A stretch of 64,000 nucleotides of DNA from positions 1-64,000 of the forward strand of contig JACGXE010000013.1 in the NCBI GenBank assembly GCA_014138095.1. The letters are read 5' to 3'. This document shows positions 50,819 through 60,337 of the stretch, piece by piece (positions within the stretch are counted from its first letter, which is position 1; every line of letters begins with the position of its first letter). The DNA is from Ochrobactrum sp. RH2CCR150 (GTDB taxonomy: Bacteria; Pseudomonadota; Alphaproteobacteria; Rhizobiales; Rhizobiaceae). Below the pieces are notes generated by a model, which did not search any database, was not told where the DNA came from, and was given only the letters and a program-made list of their open reading frames with translations. A program made the translations under genes and the position numbers.

Positions 50819-51696
50819 CAACGAATTCCTGATTTCATAAAAGATTGGACGACCTGCCGTTGCAGAACGATATAGATAAGCAGAATGGGAAGACTGGCCA
50901 TGGTGGAGGCCGCCATAAGTGGACCCCATTGATTGCCTTCGCTTGTCATGAACATTTGTATGCCAATCTGCACCACGCTGTTTTCAGCTTTGCGTGATAG
51001 AAGCAGCGGCCAGAAATATTCGTTCCAGGTCGAAATAAAGATCAAAATCGCCAGCGAGGCGATGGTGCCACGCAGATTTGGCGCGACGACTTCCCAAAGA
51101 ATGCGCCAGCTTCGCGCGCCATCCACACGCGCTGCCTCGAACACTTCCTTGGGAAAACCGCGCATGGATTGGGTGAGCAGAAGAATCGCCAGTGCAGAGG
51201 CAAAATGCGGCAAGATCAACGCGACCACGCTGTTGAGAAGCCCCATTCGTGCAACCAGGAGATAGTTCGGAATCATCACGACTTGAAACGGCACAAGCCA
51301 GGTCAGCGTGATGATCGTATAAACAAATTTGTCGAAACGAAACCGGAAGCGTGCAAATGCGTAGGCGGCGAGCAAGCCGGTAATGAGCTGGATCACAGTG
51401 ACGACAGCAGAGACGAGAAGCGTATTGCCCAGCATGCGCATGATCGGAATGGTGTTGAGCGCATAGGCATAGTTATCCAGTGACACAGCGCTCGGCCACA
51501 GGCTCGCCTCGAAGAGCGCATTGGCCGGGCGCAACGATGTAACGACCATCCAGTAAACGGGAAAAAGGCAGATCAGCGACAGGAGAACCATCGTTGCATG
51601 GCCGAAGCCTGTTTGCACAAACGATTGGGCCTTGTTCCTGCGGCGTAAGCGCGCCCTTCCCGTCGCCTTAGTCTGTAGGACTGCTTCAATTGTCAT
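50818..51696 (-). CDS. ABC importer permease (UgpE/MalG type)
   Basis: 292 residues from ATG 51696, chosen over the open frame to 51900 because the product then starts MTIEAVLQTKATGRARLRR and overlaps the partner by 11 bases. Six helices; EAA loop KEVFEAARVDGARSWRILWEVVAPNLRGTIA read in part. It ends overlapping the phosphatase start. Partner of 51686. Confidence 0.92.
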   Translation of the reverse strand: MTIEAVLQTKATGRARLRRRNKAQSFVQTGFGHATMVLLSLICLFPVYWMVVTSLRPANALFEASLWPSAVSLDNYAYALNTIPIMRMLGNTLLVSAVVTVIQLITGLLAAYAFARFRFRFDKFVYTIITLTWLVPFQVVMIPNYLLVARMGLLNSVVALILPHFASALAILLLTQSMRGFPKEVFEAARVDGARSWRILWEVVAPNLRGTIASLAILIFISTWNEYFWPLLLSRKAENSVVQIGIQMFMTSEGNQWGPLMAASTMASLPILLIYIVLQRQVVQSFMKSGIR

Positions 51697-52618
51697 GGAA
51701 CGAATACCTGTCGATGAGACGGAAAAGGACAAAAGCAACAACGCTGAAGCCCAGGAACAGAATGACCGCGGCAGCAGAACTCCAGCCAACCGACATCGAC
51801 GAGAACCCGAAATCCCACAGCAGATAATAGATATTGGAGGTCGCACCCAAGGGACCACCACCTGTGAGAACGTTGATGTAGGTAAAGCTCCATTGCGCAC
51901 CGAGCAGGATGGTCATCATGACAAGAAACAACACAGACGACCGCAGAAGCGGCAGACGCACGTCACGGATTATTTCCCACTGATTTGCACCGTCCATTCG
52001 CGCAGCCTCAATCAATGACGGATTGATATTCGCGTTAGCCGCAGAGAGGATCAAAGTGGAAAAACCGATCAGTTTCCATCCTGTGATGCCGATCACCGTC
52101 CAGATCGCGAGCGATGGATCAGTCAGAAATTTGACCGGCCCCAAGCCCAGTATTTGCAGAACCGTGTTGACGAGGCCATAGCCGGGATCGAGTAGCCATC
52201 GCCACAAGGCAGCGGCTACGACAGGGGCAATAATCATCGGAACAAAGATGATAGCGCGATAGACGGTACGCGCCCGGGCCGGTAAATCATGAGTGTAGAT
52301 GGCGAGCGCCAGTGGTATCAGTACAGAAAGCGGTAGCAATCCAAGCACATAAATGCCGGTGTTGCTCAGTGCCTGCCAGAATTTCGGCAGGGAAAAAATG
52401 CGCAGATAGTTGTCCCATCCGACAAAGACCTGCGGCGCGGTTGGCAACATATTCCAGCGATAGAAGGAAAGCCGGAATGCGTCCACCAGAGGCCAATAGA
52501 CCCAGATGGTGAGCGTGAGCAGCGCCGGTATCAGGTAGAGCCAAGGAGCAAGCGGGGAGCGGGAAGCTTTTCGCAGTACTACCGTGCGGACGGGAGTTGA
52601 GGAAGAAAGCAGCGCCAT
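51686..52618 (-). CDS. ABC importer permease (UgpA/MalF type)
   Basis: 310 residues. Cytoplasmic lead, first helix LYLIPALLTLTIWVYWPLV, then NYLRIFSLPKFWQALSNT and the EAA loop SLIEAARMDGANQWEIIRDVRLP. Typical of UgpA/MalF-like permeases for sugar or glycerol phosphate esters. Separated from the binding-protein gene by a stem-loop. Confidence 0.93.
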   Translation of the reverse strand: MALLSSSTPVRTVVLRKASRSPLAPWLYLIPALLTLTIWVYWPLVDAFRLSFYRWNMLPTAPQVFVGWDNYLRIFSLPKFWQALSNTGIYVLGLLPLSVLIPLALAIYTHDLPARARTVYRAIIFVPMIIAPVVAAALWRWLLDPGYGLVNTVLQILGLGPVKFLTDPSLAIWTVIGITGWKLIGFSTLILSAANANINPSLIEAARMDGANQWEIIRDVRLPLLRSSVLFLVMMTILLGAQWSFTYINVLTGGGPLGATSNIYYLLWDFGFSSMSVGWSSAAAVILFLGFSVVAFVLFRLIDRYSFHDN

Positions 52619-52638
52619 TGTCGGCCTTTCAAAAAGGC

Positions 52639-52661
52639 GGCCCGCCTTGAAACGACGGGCC
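52639..52661 (-). other. Stem-loop between binding protein and permease genes
   Basis: GGCCCG (52639-52644) / CGGGCC (52656-52661). Such hairpins after the binding-protein gene commonly stabilise its mRNA and lower permease expression. Confidence 0.5.
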
Positions 52662-52669
52662 GACGAGAA

Positions 52670-53959
52670 TTAAGGCATAAGAGCCTGCGCGTTCGTCTGA
52701 GCATCCACTAGCGTTTGCTGTACATCACCGATTCCAAAGATCGATGCTTCAACGCCGTCCATCATGGTCTTGATGATTTGTACATAGTTCGGGCCAGGCA
52801 TCGGATCCCATGGCTCCAGGCGCGAAAGCTGGTCGAGATTAGGCGCCACAAGAGGATGGGCCTTGACCCACTCCCCCAGATATTGTGGGTCGTTGACAAT
52901 ATCAGGCCGAAGCGGCAGGTAACCAATCTCCGAGGTCACGATGGTGTAACCGTGTTTGGAGGTGAGAAACTTCGTCAGCTCCCAGGCAGCGCGCTGCTTG
53001 AGCGGATCATCGGTATGAATGGTGAGCGCACTACCCGAATTGTTGGGTCTGGTCGGCTTGTCGCCAAATTGCGGCATGGGAGCGGCTCGAAGCTCAAACT
53101 TATCCTTGGCCCCAGCGATAAGCGCGCCTTGAATGGCGCTTGTCATAAGATACATGCCAACCTTGCCGGCGGCCATGTTCTCCAGCTGGCTGTTAAAATC
53201 CAGATTCTCGTAGACGCCTGCATCATGCAGATCGCGGAGCATTTTCACCGCTTCAACGGCTTCCGGCTCAGCGAATTTCAGCGTCTTTCGATCGCGGGAG
53301 ATCACCTCCCCACCGTTTGAGCGCACGACACCTTGCAGCAACCAGTCATAGTTGGCGGGGCCGGTGATGCCCGCGGCAAACCCCATATTGCCAGCGTTCT
53401 TGATGGCGAGCGCAGCCTGCTTCAGCTCATCCCAATTGCGCGGTGGCTTTTCCGGATCGAGACCAGCTTTACGGAACAGGTCAGCATTGTAAAACAAGAC
53501 AGGCGTCGAAAACGTATAAGGGACGCCATAGGTCTTTCCCTCGATAACGCCTAGCTTCAGCCCGTTCGGGCTCATACCTTCAAAATGGCTGGCCAATTCC
53601 TGCGCGGGGACAATATCTTCCAGCGCTTTCGCACCATAATTCTCCCGCGCATAGTCGAGCGACATGAAGCCAGTCTGGGCCAAATCGACGGGCAGACCGG
53701 CAGCCAGATCGGCCTGAATACGGCTGGTGTCAGCGGCAGAATATGGCACACCCTGTACTGTGACGTTCGGGTTCGCTGCCATGAATTCAGCGATCATTTT
53801 CCTGGTCGCTTCCGCGCCGTTACCGGCGGAAGCAAGATTATAATTGTAGAATGTTATTGTAACCGGCTTGTCCACTTGCGCCGACATCGGCTCCGCGATC
53901 GCGGGCCAGGTCAGCCCCACCGCGAGAGCGCCTAAAACTATCTTCTTAAGCATGGTCAT
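52670..53959 (-). CDS. ABC importer substrate-binding protein (UgpB type)
   Basis: 429 residues. Signal peptide to AIAEP. Family 1 binding-protein features: VTITFYNYNLASAGNGAEATRKMIAEF, LAAGLPVDLAQTGFMS, YGVPYTFSTPVLFYNADLFRKAGLDP, and ELTKFLTSKHGYTIV near the end. Resembles UgpB/sugar-binding proteins. With a phosphodiesterase and a phosphatase in the same operon, a phosphodiester such as a glycerophosphodiester is a reasonable ligand, but this is inference. Confidence 0.92.
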   Translation of the reverse strand: MTMLKKIVLGALAVGLTWPAIAEPMSAQVDKPVTITFYNYNLASAGNGAEATRKMIAEFMAANPNVTVQGVPYSAADTSRIQADLAAGLPVDLAQTGFMSLDYARENYGAKALEDIVPAQELASHFEGMSPNGLKLGVIEGKTYGVPYTFSTPVLFYNADLFRKAGLDPEKPPRNWDELKQAALAIKNAGNMGFAAGITGPANYDWLLQGVVRSNGGEVISRDRKTLKFAEPEAVEAVKMLRDLHDAGVYENLDFNSQLENMAAGKVGMYLMTSAIQGALIAGAKDKFELRAAPMPQFGDKPTRPNNSGSALTIHTDDPLKQRAAWELTKFLTSKHGYTIVTSEIGYLPLRPDIVNDPQYLGEWVKAHPLVAPNLDQLSRLEPWDPMPGPNYVQIIKTMMDGVEASIFGIGDVQQTLVDAQTNAQALMP

Positions 53960-53979
53960 AGCTTCTTTCGCGTTGGAAA

Positions 53980-54849
53980 TTATTCGGCGGCCAGCGCGTC
54001 GGCTTCGTAGCGGCGGATCACTTCAGCCATGCCGGCAAAGGTGAAGCTGTGCAGCTCGCGACGCGTGGATGGCTGCGGTGCGAAAGTGATGCTGAGGCCC
54101 GACGGACGAAGCGTGCCGATGGCAAAGGAAGAGCCCTCCAGCATGCGAAGTCCTTCATGCAGCCACAAGACGTCGGTGGCGGCATGCTGACCAACCCCCA
54201 CGACAACCGGAATACCGTACCAATTGCTCACCCGGTCATAATGAATATGCCCCGACAAAATGCCGATGACGTCGTGACCTTTGACAGCCTGGCGCAACGC
54301 CTCTGTGTCGGCATAGCCGAGCGATTCCCATTCCATGCCTTCATCGTCGGTATCGAGCGCTGGCGCGTGATGCATGACCAAAAGCTTGGGAAGACCCTCG
54401 TGGCGGGCAAGCTCCGCTTTAAGCCAATCGATCTGGCCTTCTTCGAAGAAACCGCCGATCTTTCCGGGAACGCTCGTGTCGAGCGCGATGACGTGAATGC
54501 CGTGCAGGACCTGCGCATGATCGTATGGCGCATTGATATTGTCGACGCGCCCGAGCATGGTTGGATAAAAACCATCGCGACGGTCGTGATTGCCAAGGGC
54601 GTAGACCACGGGCATGGCAAGTTCAGCTTCGGCCATGAGGCGCTTCAATTGCTCGTAGCTGCCTGCGTCACCGCGATTGGTCAGGTCGCCGCTGACGACC
54701 ATGAAACGTGGCTGCGGCGTGAGCGTCTTGATTTCAGCCAGGATGCGCGCCAGCGTCGTCGTCGTGTCGGAATAGAGATGATCGTCTTCAACCTCTGGAT
54801 TGCCGATATGAAGATCGGTGAGATGGATGAAGGTTACGGGCTCTGACAT
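53980..54849 (-). CDS. Metallophosphodiesterase (CpdA/GpdQ type)
   Basis: 289 residues. Metallophosphoesterase motifs in order: FIHLTDLHIG (D-x-H), VVSGDLTNRGD (GD), ALGNHDRRDG (GNHD), VMHHAPALD (H), and GILSGHIHYDRVSNW (GHxH). This is the class III cyclic-nucleotide or glycerophosphodiester phosphodiesterase type. No signal peptide, so cytoplasmic: it would act on the compound after import. First gene of the operon, facing TetR over the palindrome at 54968-54985. Confidence 0.92.
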   Translation of the reverse strand: MSEPVTFIHLTDLHIGNPEVEDDHLYSDTTTTLARILAEIKTLTPQPRFMVVSGDLTNRGDAGSYEQLKRLMAEAELAMPVVYALGNHDRRDGFYPTMLGRVDNINAPYDHAQVLHGIHVIALDTSVPGKIGGFFEEGQIDWLKAELARHEGLPKLLVMHHAPALDTDDEGMEWESLGYADTEALRQAVKGHDVIGILSGHIHYDRVSNWYGIPVVVGVGQHAATDVLWLHEGLRMLEGSSFAIGTLRPSGLSITFAPQPSTRRELHSFTFAGMAEVIRRYEADALAAE

Positions 54850-54967
54850 GGAGGGCTCCTGGATCGATTTTATCGACAGTGGTTTGCGGGTTCACAGTGA
54901 ATTGTCACGCCACCAATTTTGGACTTGCGTGCGGTCGTCGACATCGATAGCGTCGGCTTATGACAAA

Positions 54968-54985
54968 TGAATGAAGGTTCATTCA
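54968..54985. promoter_or_regulatory. TetR operator palindrome
   Basis: TGAATGAA-GG-TTCATTCA, a perfect inverted repeat with 8-base arms, ending 4 bases before the TetR start codon. Typical of an auto-repressing TetR. Confidence 0.72.
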
Positions 54986-54989
54986 GTTT

Positions 54990-55571
54990 ATGGATATGAG
55001 TCTCGACAAACGCAAACGGATCATTGCCGCCGCTTCACGGTTGATCGTCCGCGATGGCCTTCAATGCTCCATGGCGGCTATTGCTATTGAAGCTCGCGTC
55101 GCAACTGGGTCGCTTTACAACTACTTCGCCTCCAAGGACGAATTGGTTCGCGAGATTTACGCAGATATTGCCCAGGTTATGTATGAGAAGCTGGCGCCGG
55201 AGATGGCGGCGGACCTTCCACATGAAAAGCGCATCCGCCAATATCTGGAGCGCTATGTCGACTTTATTTGGGAAGATCCAGAGCGGGCGGCTTTGTTCGA
55301 TTATTTGAACAACAACCCGGTCCTGACGCTGGAACAAACCGCTGATTTGTTCCGGGATTTCCTTGAATATACCGATGCGGTCATTCTCGCCGCGCAGGAA
55401 GCGGGTTCGGTTCGTTCAGGATCGCCAAAGCTCCTTGCAAGTTTTGCGCGCGGTGCGATCCGTCATACCCTAAAACGAAGACGTCCGAACCCGCTTCCCC
55501 TTGAGCCTGAGGAAAGGCAGTTGATTATCGATATGTGCTGGAGTGCCTTGGCGGGCGGAAGAAAGGCGTAG
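54990..55571 (+). CDS. TetR-family regulator
   Basis: 193 residues. The HTH reads RIIAAASRLIVRDGLQCSMAAIAIEARVATGSLYNYFASKDELVREIY, with the usual A-x-x-x-G-S-L-Y-N/H-Y-F. ATG 54990 and 54996 both lie directly after the palindrome, with no ribosome site between, so expression may be leaderless or start at the second ATG. It faces the phosphodiesterase/ABC operon and most likely represses it and itself. Confidence 0.9.
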   Translation: MDMSLDKRKRIIAAASRLIVRDGLQCSMAAIAIEARVATGSLYNYFASKDELVREIYADIAQVMYEKLAPEMAADLPHEKRIRQYLERYVDFIWEDPERAALFDYLNNNPVLTLEQTADLFRDFLEYTDAVILAAQEAGSVRSGSPKLLASFARGAIRHTLKRRRPNPLPLEPEERQLIIDMCWSALAGGRKA

Positions 55572-56241
55572 CCATTCGAAAGGTCAACTATCCATGTCGG
55601 GTTCAGCACGCCTCTATTTTCTGTCTGTTTCCGTTCCCTGTTCTTGATCTTCGGTTGAATGCCTTAATCGTAATCCACCAAAATCGTGTCCGAATTGGCC
55701 AAGAGATGATGAACGATTTTGACGGATTTCGCTTCATCTTCGATGCAAGTGGAATTATTTCTCTTGTTGGATAATCGATTCAATCCCGAACCAGATAGCA
55801 TCTTTGTATGGGCGACATAAGCGATAAGCGTCGTCCTATGTTTGTTTAAACATCAGACAAACGAATATCACTGTCATGATTAAATGCCGCAATTTTTTGC
55901 TGTTCAAGTTAATTGACGACGTCAGCTCGCGGCCGTCTCGCGGTTGTATGATTGCCAGTCAGAACCCAGCAGCCTCTATCAGGACTGCTTCACGCGAAGT
56001 GCGAGAGTTTTTAAAGCACTTGAACGTTCTCTGCGTAAATATTGATCTTCTGAGTAATGTTTATTTCTCTCAACGCTTCCACCGAGGATCGGACATAAAG
56101 CCAGGTTTCTCCAGAAATCTGTCGCATTACTTGTGTGTACAAACTCTAAACTCAGGCGGCGCAATTGTATCTGGCGAATGCTCAAAACCGTCCTGATAAG
56201 GGCATCTCCCGACACCGACTGCTTCTCCTTGTGGACAGTCA
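55572..56241. other. About 670 bases without a recognised gene
   Basis: Open frames on both strands (for example 55876-56196) are irregular and lack ribosome sites. It contains GATTGCCAGTCAGAA near 55950, which also occurs near 200. Probably eroded sequence. Confidence 0.5.
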
Positions 56242-56844
56242 TCAAGGAATGTCCGCCAACTTTCTCGCCCGGATACCGGCAATTGCTTCGTCGGCCAGAC
56301 AATGGAGCTCCTCTGCAGTGACGCCATCTCTCGCCTGAACGGAAAGGCCTATTAGCACGACCATGAGATGCCCGGCCAGTGCATCCGCTATTTCGGAATC
56401 GAGCCAGCGCACCAGTTGGGCTGCGATCGAATTTCGTATCGAACGGCGCCGTTGCGCAACGTCACTCGCCAGCTCGCTATGCTCGGGTGCACACTCAATC
56501 ATCCCCGACGAAATCATGCAGCCTCGTTCCCGTGACGCATCCGTAATCGCCCGAACACCGGCATGCAGAACTGCGGCAACCGCATCGTCTAGGTTCGCCG
56601 CCGACTTTGCGGGCTGATCGAGCGCACCAGACGAAGCCGTATAACGATCGAGCGCCTCCCTATAAAGTCCAGCCTTGCTGCCGAAAGCGGCATACAGGCT
56701 CGGTGGGGCAATCCCGATCGCAGCTGTCAGATCGTTGATCGATGTGCCTTCATAGCCCTGACGCCAGAAAAGGCGCATTGCTTTTTCCACCGCCTGGTCT
56801 CTTTCAAACTTACGTGGACCGCCACGCCGCTTCTTTTTTTGCAT
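56242..56844 (-). CDS. TetR-family regulator
   Basis: 200 residues from ATG 56844. N-terminal basic lead KKKRRGGPRKFERD, then the HTH VEKAMRLFWRQGYEGTSINDLTAAIGIAPPSLYAAFGSKAGLYREAL, the AcrR/YxaF pattern. A C-terminal ligand domain follows, with GCMISSGMIECAPEH. Its start codon lies inside the motif TAGCGTTCACTA, which is repeated before the hydrolase gene at 57119. Confidence 0.9.
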   Translation of the reverse strand: MQKKKRRGGPRKFERDQAVEKAMRLFWRQGYEGTSINDLTAAIGIAPPSLYAAFGSKAGLYREALDRYTASSGALDQPAKSAANLDDAVAAVLHAGVRAITDASRERGCMISSGMIECAPEHSELASDVAQRRRSIRNSIAAQLVRWLDSEIADALAGHLMVVLIGLSVQARDGVTAEELHCLADEAIAGIRARKLADIP

Positions 56845-56855
56845 AGCGTTCACTA
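56844..56855. promoter_or_regulatory. Operator-like motif at the TetR start
   Basis: TAGCGTTCACTA, imperfect palindrome (TAGTG-TT-CACTA type), overlapping the first base of the TetR gene. Same motif as 58120-58131 and 58168-58179. Confidence 0.6.
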
Positions 56856-57118
56856 AAGAATGCAGAGACGAAGATTGCAAGCAGATATAGTGGCGTGTGA
56901 CATAATCCGAAAACCGATATCGACGTTATCTAATACCTATTGCGCCGAACGTCTGCATTCGGTTCAGGGGATGCTGGTGCCGGTAAGCACGATAGGCGGC
57001 AGCCGATCCTTCCATGACGTTCTGAAGTTTTCCACGAACCTCTGTGAAAGCGCCTATTTGACGTCGGCTACCGCATTGCAGTTTGTAGAGATCGTCCTTG
57101 GATCACGCCGATTGATTG
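56856..57118. other. Intergenic stretch without a recognised gene
   Basis: About 260 bases between the TetR gene and the end of the hydrolase gene. I see nothing I can support. Confidence 0.5.
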
Positions 57119-58033
57119 TCAGCGGCCATCAGGGATCGAGTCTCTGAAAGCTATCAGGTCATGGTTGAAGCGACGCGCTTCTTCGATGAAGGGGGCATGG
57201 CCGGACTTCGCGTAGATTTTCGTCTGAATGTCTGATTTGAGTGCGCGAACTCGAGCAATGCTTGGATTGACCTGAACAAGATCGTCCTTGCCGCCATATA
57301 GCAAAAGGACGGGCAAGCGGGCCTTGGGCAACCCCTCGGCTGCAGACACAGTCATTGATGGAACAGCGCGTGTCATGACCCAGGAAGCCATCGCAGCATT
57401 CGACAGAAGCCGCTCAAAAGCGACCGTGTCAGGCTGCGTTTCAAAGCACAGTTGCAGAAATGCCCGGATTGAATCGAGATGAGATTTCAGATCGGCTGAC
57501 GCCAGCCCCGCATAGACCGCAGGATGTGGCGTAATCAGTTTCTCGTTAAGTTCAACCACCCCATCAACATATACGATGCCGCCGATGCCGCTATCCCCGT
57601 AACTGGCGAGGTAGTTTGAGAGGACAACCCCGCCCAAGGACCATCCAACCAGAACAGGTTTTCTGGCGCCGCTGGCCTTCAACACTGCCGCCAAGTCATC
57701 CGCCCAACGACGTCCATCGTGATATGCTTCCACATCGTCCGGCTTTCCCGACAATCCATGTCCCCTCATATCATAGGTAATGAGGCGATATTGCTGCAGT
57801 GTTGTGCTGGTTACTTGCTTATCCCAATTAAGATGGCTACCTAAAAGTCCGTGAATGAAGACTATGGGCGGTCCATCAGGATCGCCGGTTTCTTGAACCG
57901 CAATAGATACCCCATCCGGGGCTTTGACCATGTAGTTCTTCTCGGCTGCTAGTGCTGTCGAAGGAAGGTATATAGCCAATAAGGCAACCACCCACACCCG
58001 TTGCAGAATTTTCAAAATTCGTTCGCTTATCAT
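57119..58033 (-). CDS. Exported alpha/beta hydrolase
   Basis: 304 residues. N-terminal signal (VWVVALLAIYLPSTALAAE). Hydrolase motifs: FIHGLLGSHLNW, YDMRGHGLSG, nucleophile elbow VGWSLGGVVL, GGKDDLVQVN with Asp, KSGHAPFIEE with His. Periplasmic or outer-surface esterase/haloperoxidase-like enzyme, substrate unknown. Two copies of the TetR motif lie upstream (58120, 58168), so it is probably repressed by the TetR at 56242. Confidence 0.9.
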   Translation of the reverse strand: MISERILKILQRVWVVALLAIYLPSTALAAEKNYMVKAPDGVSIAVQETGDPDGPPIVFIHGLLGSHLNWDKQVTSTTLQQYRLITYDMRGHGLSGKPDDVEAYHDGRRWADDLAAVLKASGARKPVLVGWSLGGVVLSNYLASYGDSGIGGIVYVDGVVELNEKLITPHPAVYAGLASADLKSHLDSIRAFLQLCFETQPDTVAFERLLSNAAMASWVMTRAVPSMTVSAAEGLPKARLPVLLLYGGKDDLVQVNPSIARVRALKSDIQTKIYAKSGHAPFIEEARRFNHDLIAFRDSIPDGR

Positions 58034-58119
58034 CTCGGCATACCTTTTTGTGGGATCGATGTCATATCAGCATCTTTTCCAATTGGCTTAAGCGGCCTTC
58101 GCCGCACCACGTCCTAATG

Positions 58120-58131
58120 TAGTGTTCACTA
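58120..58131. promoter_or_regulatory. TetR operator motif
   Basis: TAGTGTTCACTA, perfect palindrome (5-base arms, TT centre), 87 bases upstream of the hydrolase start. Confidence 0.65.
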
Positions 58132-58167
58132 CAAATAATAACGCAGCCCGATCTGTCAACTTGTTTT

Positions 58168-58179
58168 TAGCGTTCACTA
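58168..58179. promoter_or_regulatory. TetR operator motif, second copy
   Basis: TAGCGTTCACTA, identical to the site at the TetR start, 48 bases (centre to centre) from the perfect copy. Confidence 0.6.
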
Positions 58180-58792
58180 CATATAAGCGTTGCAAGACGC
58201 GCCAAGCCGTCCCTGCGATCGCCGCGCGCCATAACTATTTCTGTCACCAACCGCACGACGATTGAACTAGCCCCTCGCCGAGTCCAAGGGGAAAAGGCAG
58301 AATTGTCAGTCGGTGCCGCGCAGAAGAAAGGAGAAGCGGCGCTGAGCGCCTTATTGACGGCAGTTCTTTTAAACGGGCATCTCAAGAAAGAAGGAGGTTC
58401 GCTTGTCTTGAAGGTATTAAACCTTCGATTCCAACGCTGCATAGAACTCTTGACTAAACTCTATTGACACATCGAGGAGAATGGAACGACGAACATTGAA
58501 AATGGGGCAGGAAGGCACCTCTCGTCCCGCGTATTCTCCAATCCTTTCCACTCCAGCCATTAAGCGCATCACATGACCTCGCCAATCTAATGTCGGGTGA
58601 GAAGGACTGTCATTCTTAACCAACAACTGCGACAGTCTGCATCAAGTGCTTCAGCCGATCATTAACCGCTGGAACTTCACGCGCGATGGGGAGGCGCGCA
58701 GCGCGAAAAGTTTTAAATGCTATGGCTAAGCGCATAAAATCGAATATCACGCCTTTAGCTGACGGCAACGCCAACATGAAAGGAATTTTGCC
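58180..58792. other. About 610 bases without a recognised gene
   Basis: Open minus-strand frames (58167-58442, 58417-58626) are not protein-like and lack ribosome sites. Nothing else seen. Confidence 0.5.
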
Positions 58793-59149
58793 ATGACCAG
58801 TCGTTCAGAAATCTTCGAATATGCTGAGAAAAAATACAATACCAAGCCCGACTATCCGTTTGCTAAATTTCCCCACTACGCCGTATTGCGACATGGAAGC
58901 GATGATCGTTGGTATGGGCTTGTGATGGACGTCCCGAAGGAAAAGCTCGGCCTCGATGGCGAGGGAAGCATCGACGTGATCGACATCAAATGTCACCCAG
59001 AAAAAGTTCATGACTTCAAAGCGCGACCCGGATTTCTACCGGCCTATCATATGAATAAAGAACACTGGTTGACGGTGCTTCTGAACGGCACGGTTTCGAA
59101 GAAAGAAGTGCTGGAACTGATCGACGAAAGCTATGCCCTTACCGTGTAG
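58793..59149 (+). CDS. MmcQ/YjbR-family protein
   Basis: 118 residues from ATG 58793 (AAGGAA upstream). It reads EIFEYAEKKYNTKPDYPFAKFPHYAVLRH, DRWYGLVMDVPKEKLGL, DVIDIKCHP and PAYHMNKEHWLTVLLNG, the complete YjbR (CyaY-like) fold signature including HMNKxHW. Small soluble proteins, suggested to bind DNA, role unproven. It stands alone. Confidence 0.92.
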   Translation: MTSRSEIFEYAEKKYNTKPDYPFAKFPHYAVLRHGSDDRWYGLVMDVPKEKLGLDGEGSIDVIDIKCHPEKVHDFKARPGFLPAYHMNKEHWLTVLLNGTVSKKEVLELIDESYALTV

Positions 59150-59392
59150 TGCCACCACTTGGCGCGGCTACTGTCTCCAGTTCCCGTAAAACCATAACCT
59201 GTCGGGCCCGTCATCTAATTTGCCAGTCAGACCCGTGACCTAAGTCCTTGTTGAGCGGATGGGCAACAGCAGGTCGCGCGCGTTTGTGGCAGTTTTTGTC
59301 GTTATGCTGAGTTGCGGCGCATGCCTGAGAACCAACATTGTCGAGAATTGGCATTGGTTTACTTTCACGCTGACACAGTCAGCGCCAAGAGG

Positions 59393-60000
59393 TTAATCAG
59401 CAGAGGTGATAGGTATTGATGCAGCCTGAGTGAAATCAGGGATTATTCCGAGAATGAACGCCGTGCGCTTGATTATCTCTGCAGCCACGGGTGTTGCATT
59501 TGATGCCGCCGTTATAACCATCCCGGGCCGCTGAGCTTTTGGATCATCGACAATGACCAGTAAGACATATTTGGGTTTTTCCATTGGAAAAGCCGCGGCA
59601 AACGCGTTGAAATTATGATGTTTTGCATACTTTCCATTTATCACCTTTTCAGCGGTTCCCGTTTTCCCGCCGACCCTAAAACCAGCAATATTGGCTCTTC
59701 TGCCTGATCCCTTGATGGCATTAAGTCGATAAAGATATCTCATTTTTTCGCTCGTATTTCGAGAAACGATGCGCCGGCCTTCGGCTGCCACGCCTTGTTT
59801 TTTCAAAAAAGTGGGCCGGTGAAATATTCCGTTATTGAGTATTGCACCGATGCCAACTGCTGTTTGCAGCGGAGTTGTCGCAAATCCATGTCCAAATGAT
59901 GCGGTAATGGAGGTTGGCTGCGTCCATCCGCGCGGAGCAATTGGCGTGGCCACTTCGGGTATTCGCGCAGGTTCGAGCGCTCGCCCCCACAGGATGCGGG
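59393..60000 (-). pseudogene. FtsI/PBP2-type transpeptidase, C-terminal fragment
   Basis: The frame reads ITASFGHGFATTPLQTAVGIGAILNNG, FHRPTFLKKQ, MRYLYRLNAIKGSG and FRVGGKTGTAEKVINGKYAKHHNFNAFAAAFPM, the last third of FtsI with the K-T-G motif. The catalytic S-x-x-K and S-x-N motifs and the membrane helix are missing, and upstream codons (to about 60000) fade out of the family. So it is a remnant of a divergent second ftsI, not the cell-division gene. Confidence 0.75.
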
Positions 60001-60337
60001 ACGAGCGGACGCAACCGCCCGCTGAGATGATCTGACGGAAATTGGCTGGCAGCTCTCTGATGAGGAGTACGGGGCGTGAACTGAATCAAGGCATGGTGAT
60101 GAGGCCCCCATCCCAAGACAGCTTCATCGACCTGTTTTGCGCTGCTGAGGCCATCACGTCTCGCGCTGCTTTCCTCGCGGGCACAAGACCCTAGCGAAGG
60201 CGTGCGGTCGTTCAGCGGGCACCCCAACCCGAGGTCCCAACGTCACCACAGAGGGATCGTTGTGTCGCGGAAATAGCGTTCGGCGACCAAAGTCCGAAAC
60301 GCGGATCATCCTTCTGCATCACACCCGCCTTATCCTC
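60001..60337. other. Stretch without a recognised gene
   Basis: About 340 bases between the transpeptidase fragment and the NmrA gene. Minus-strand frames are open but not protein-like. Possibly eroded. Confidence 0.4.
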
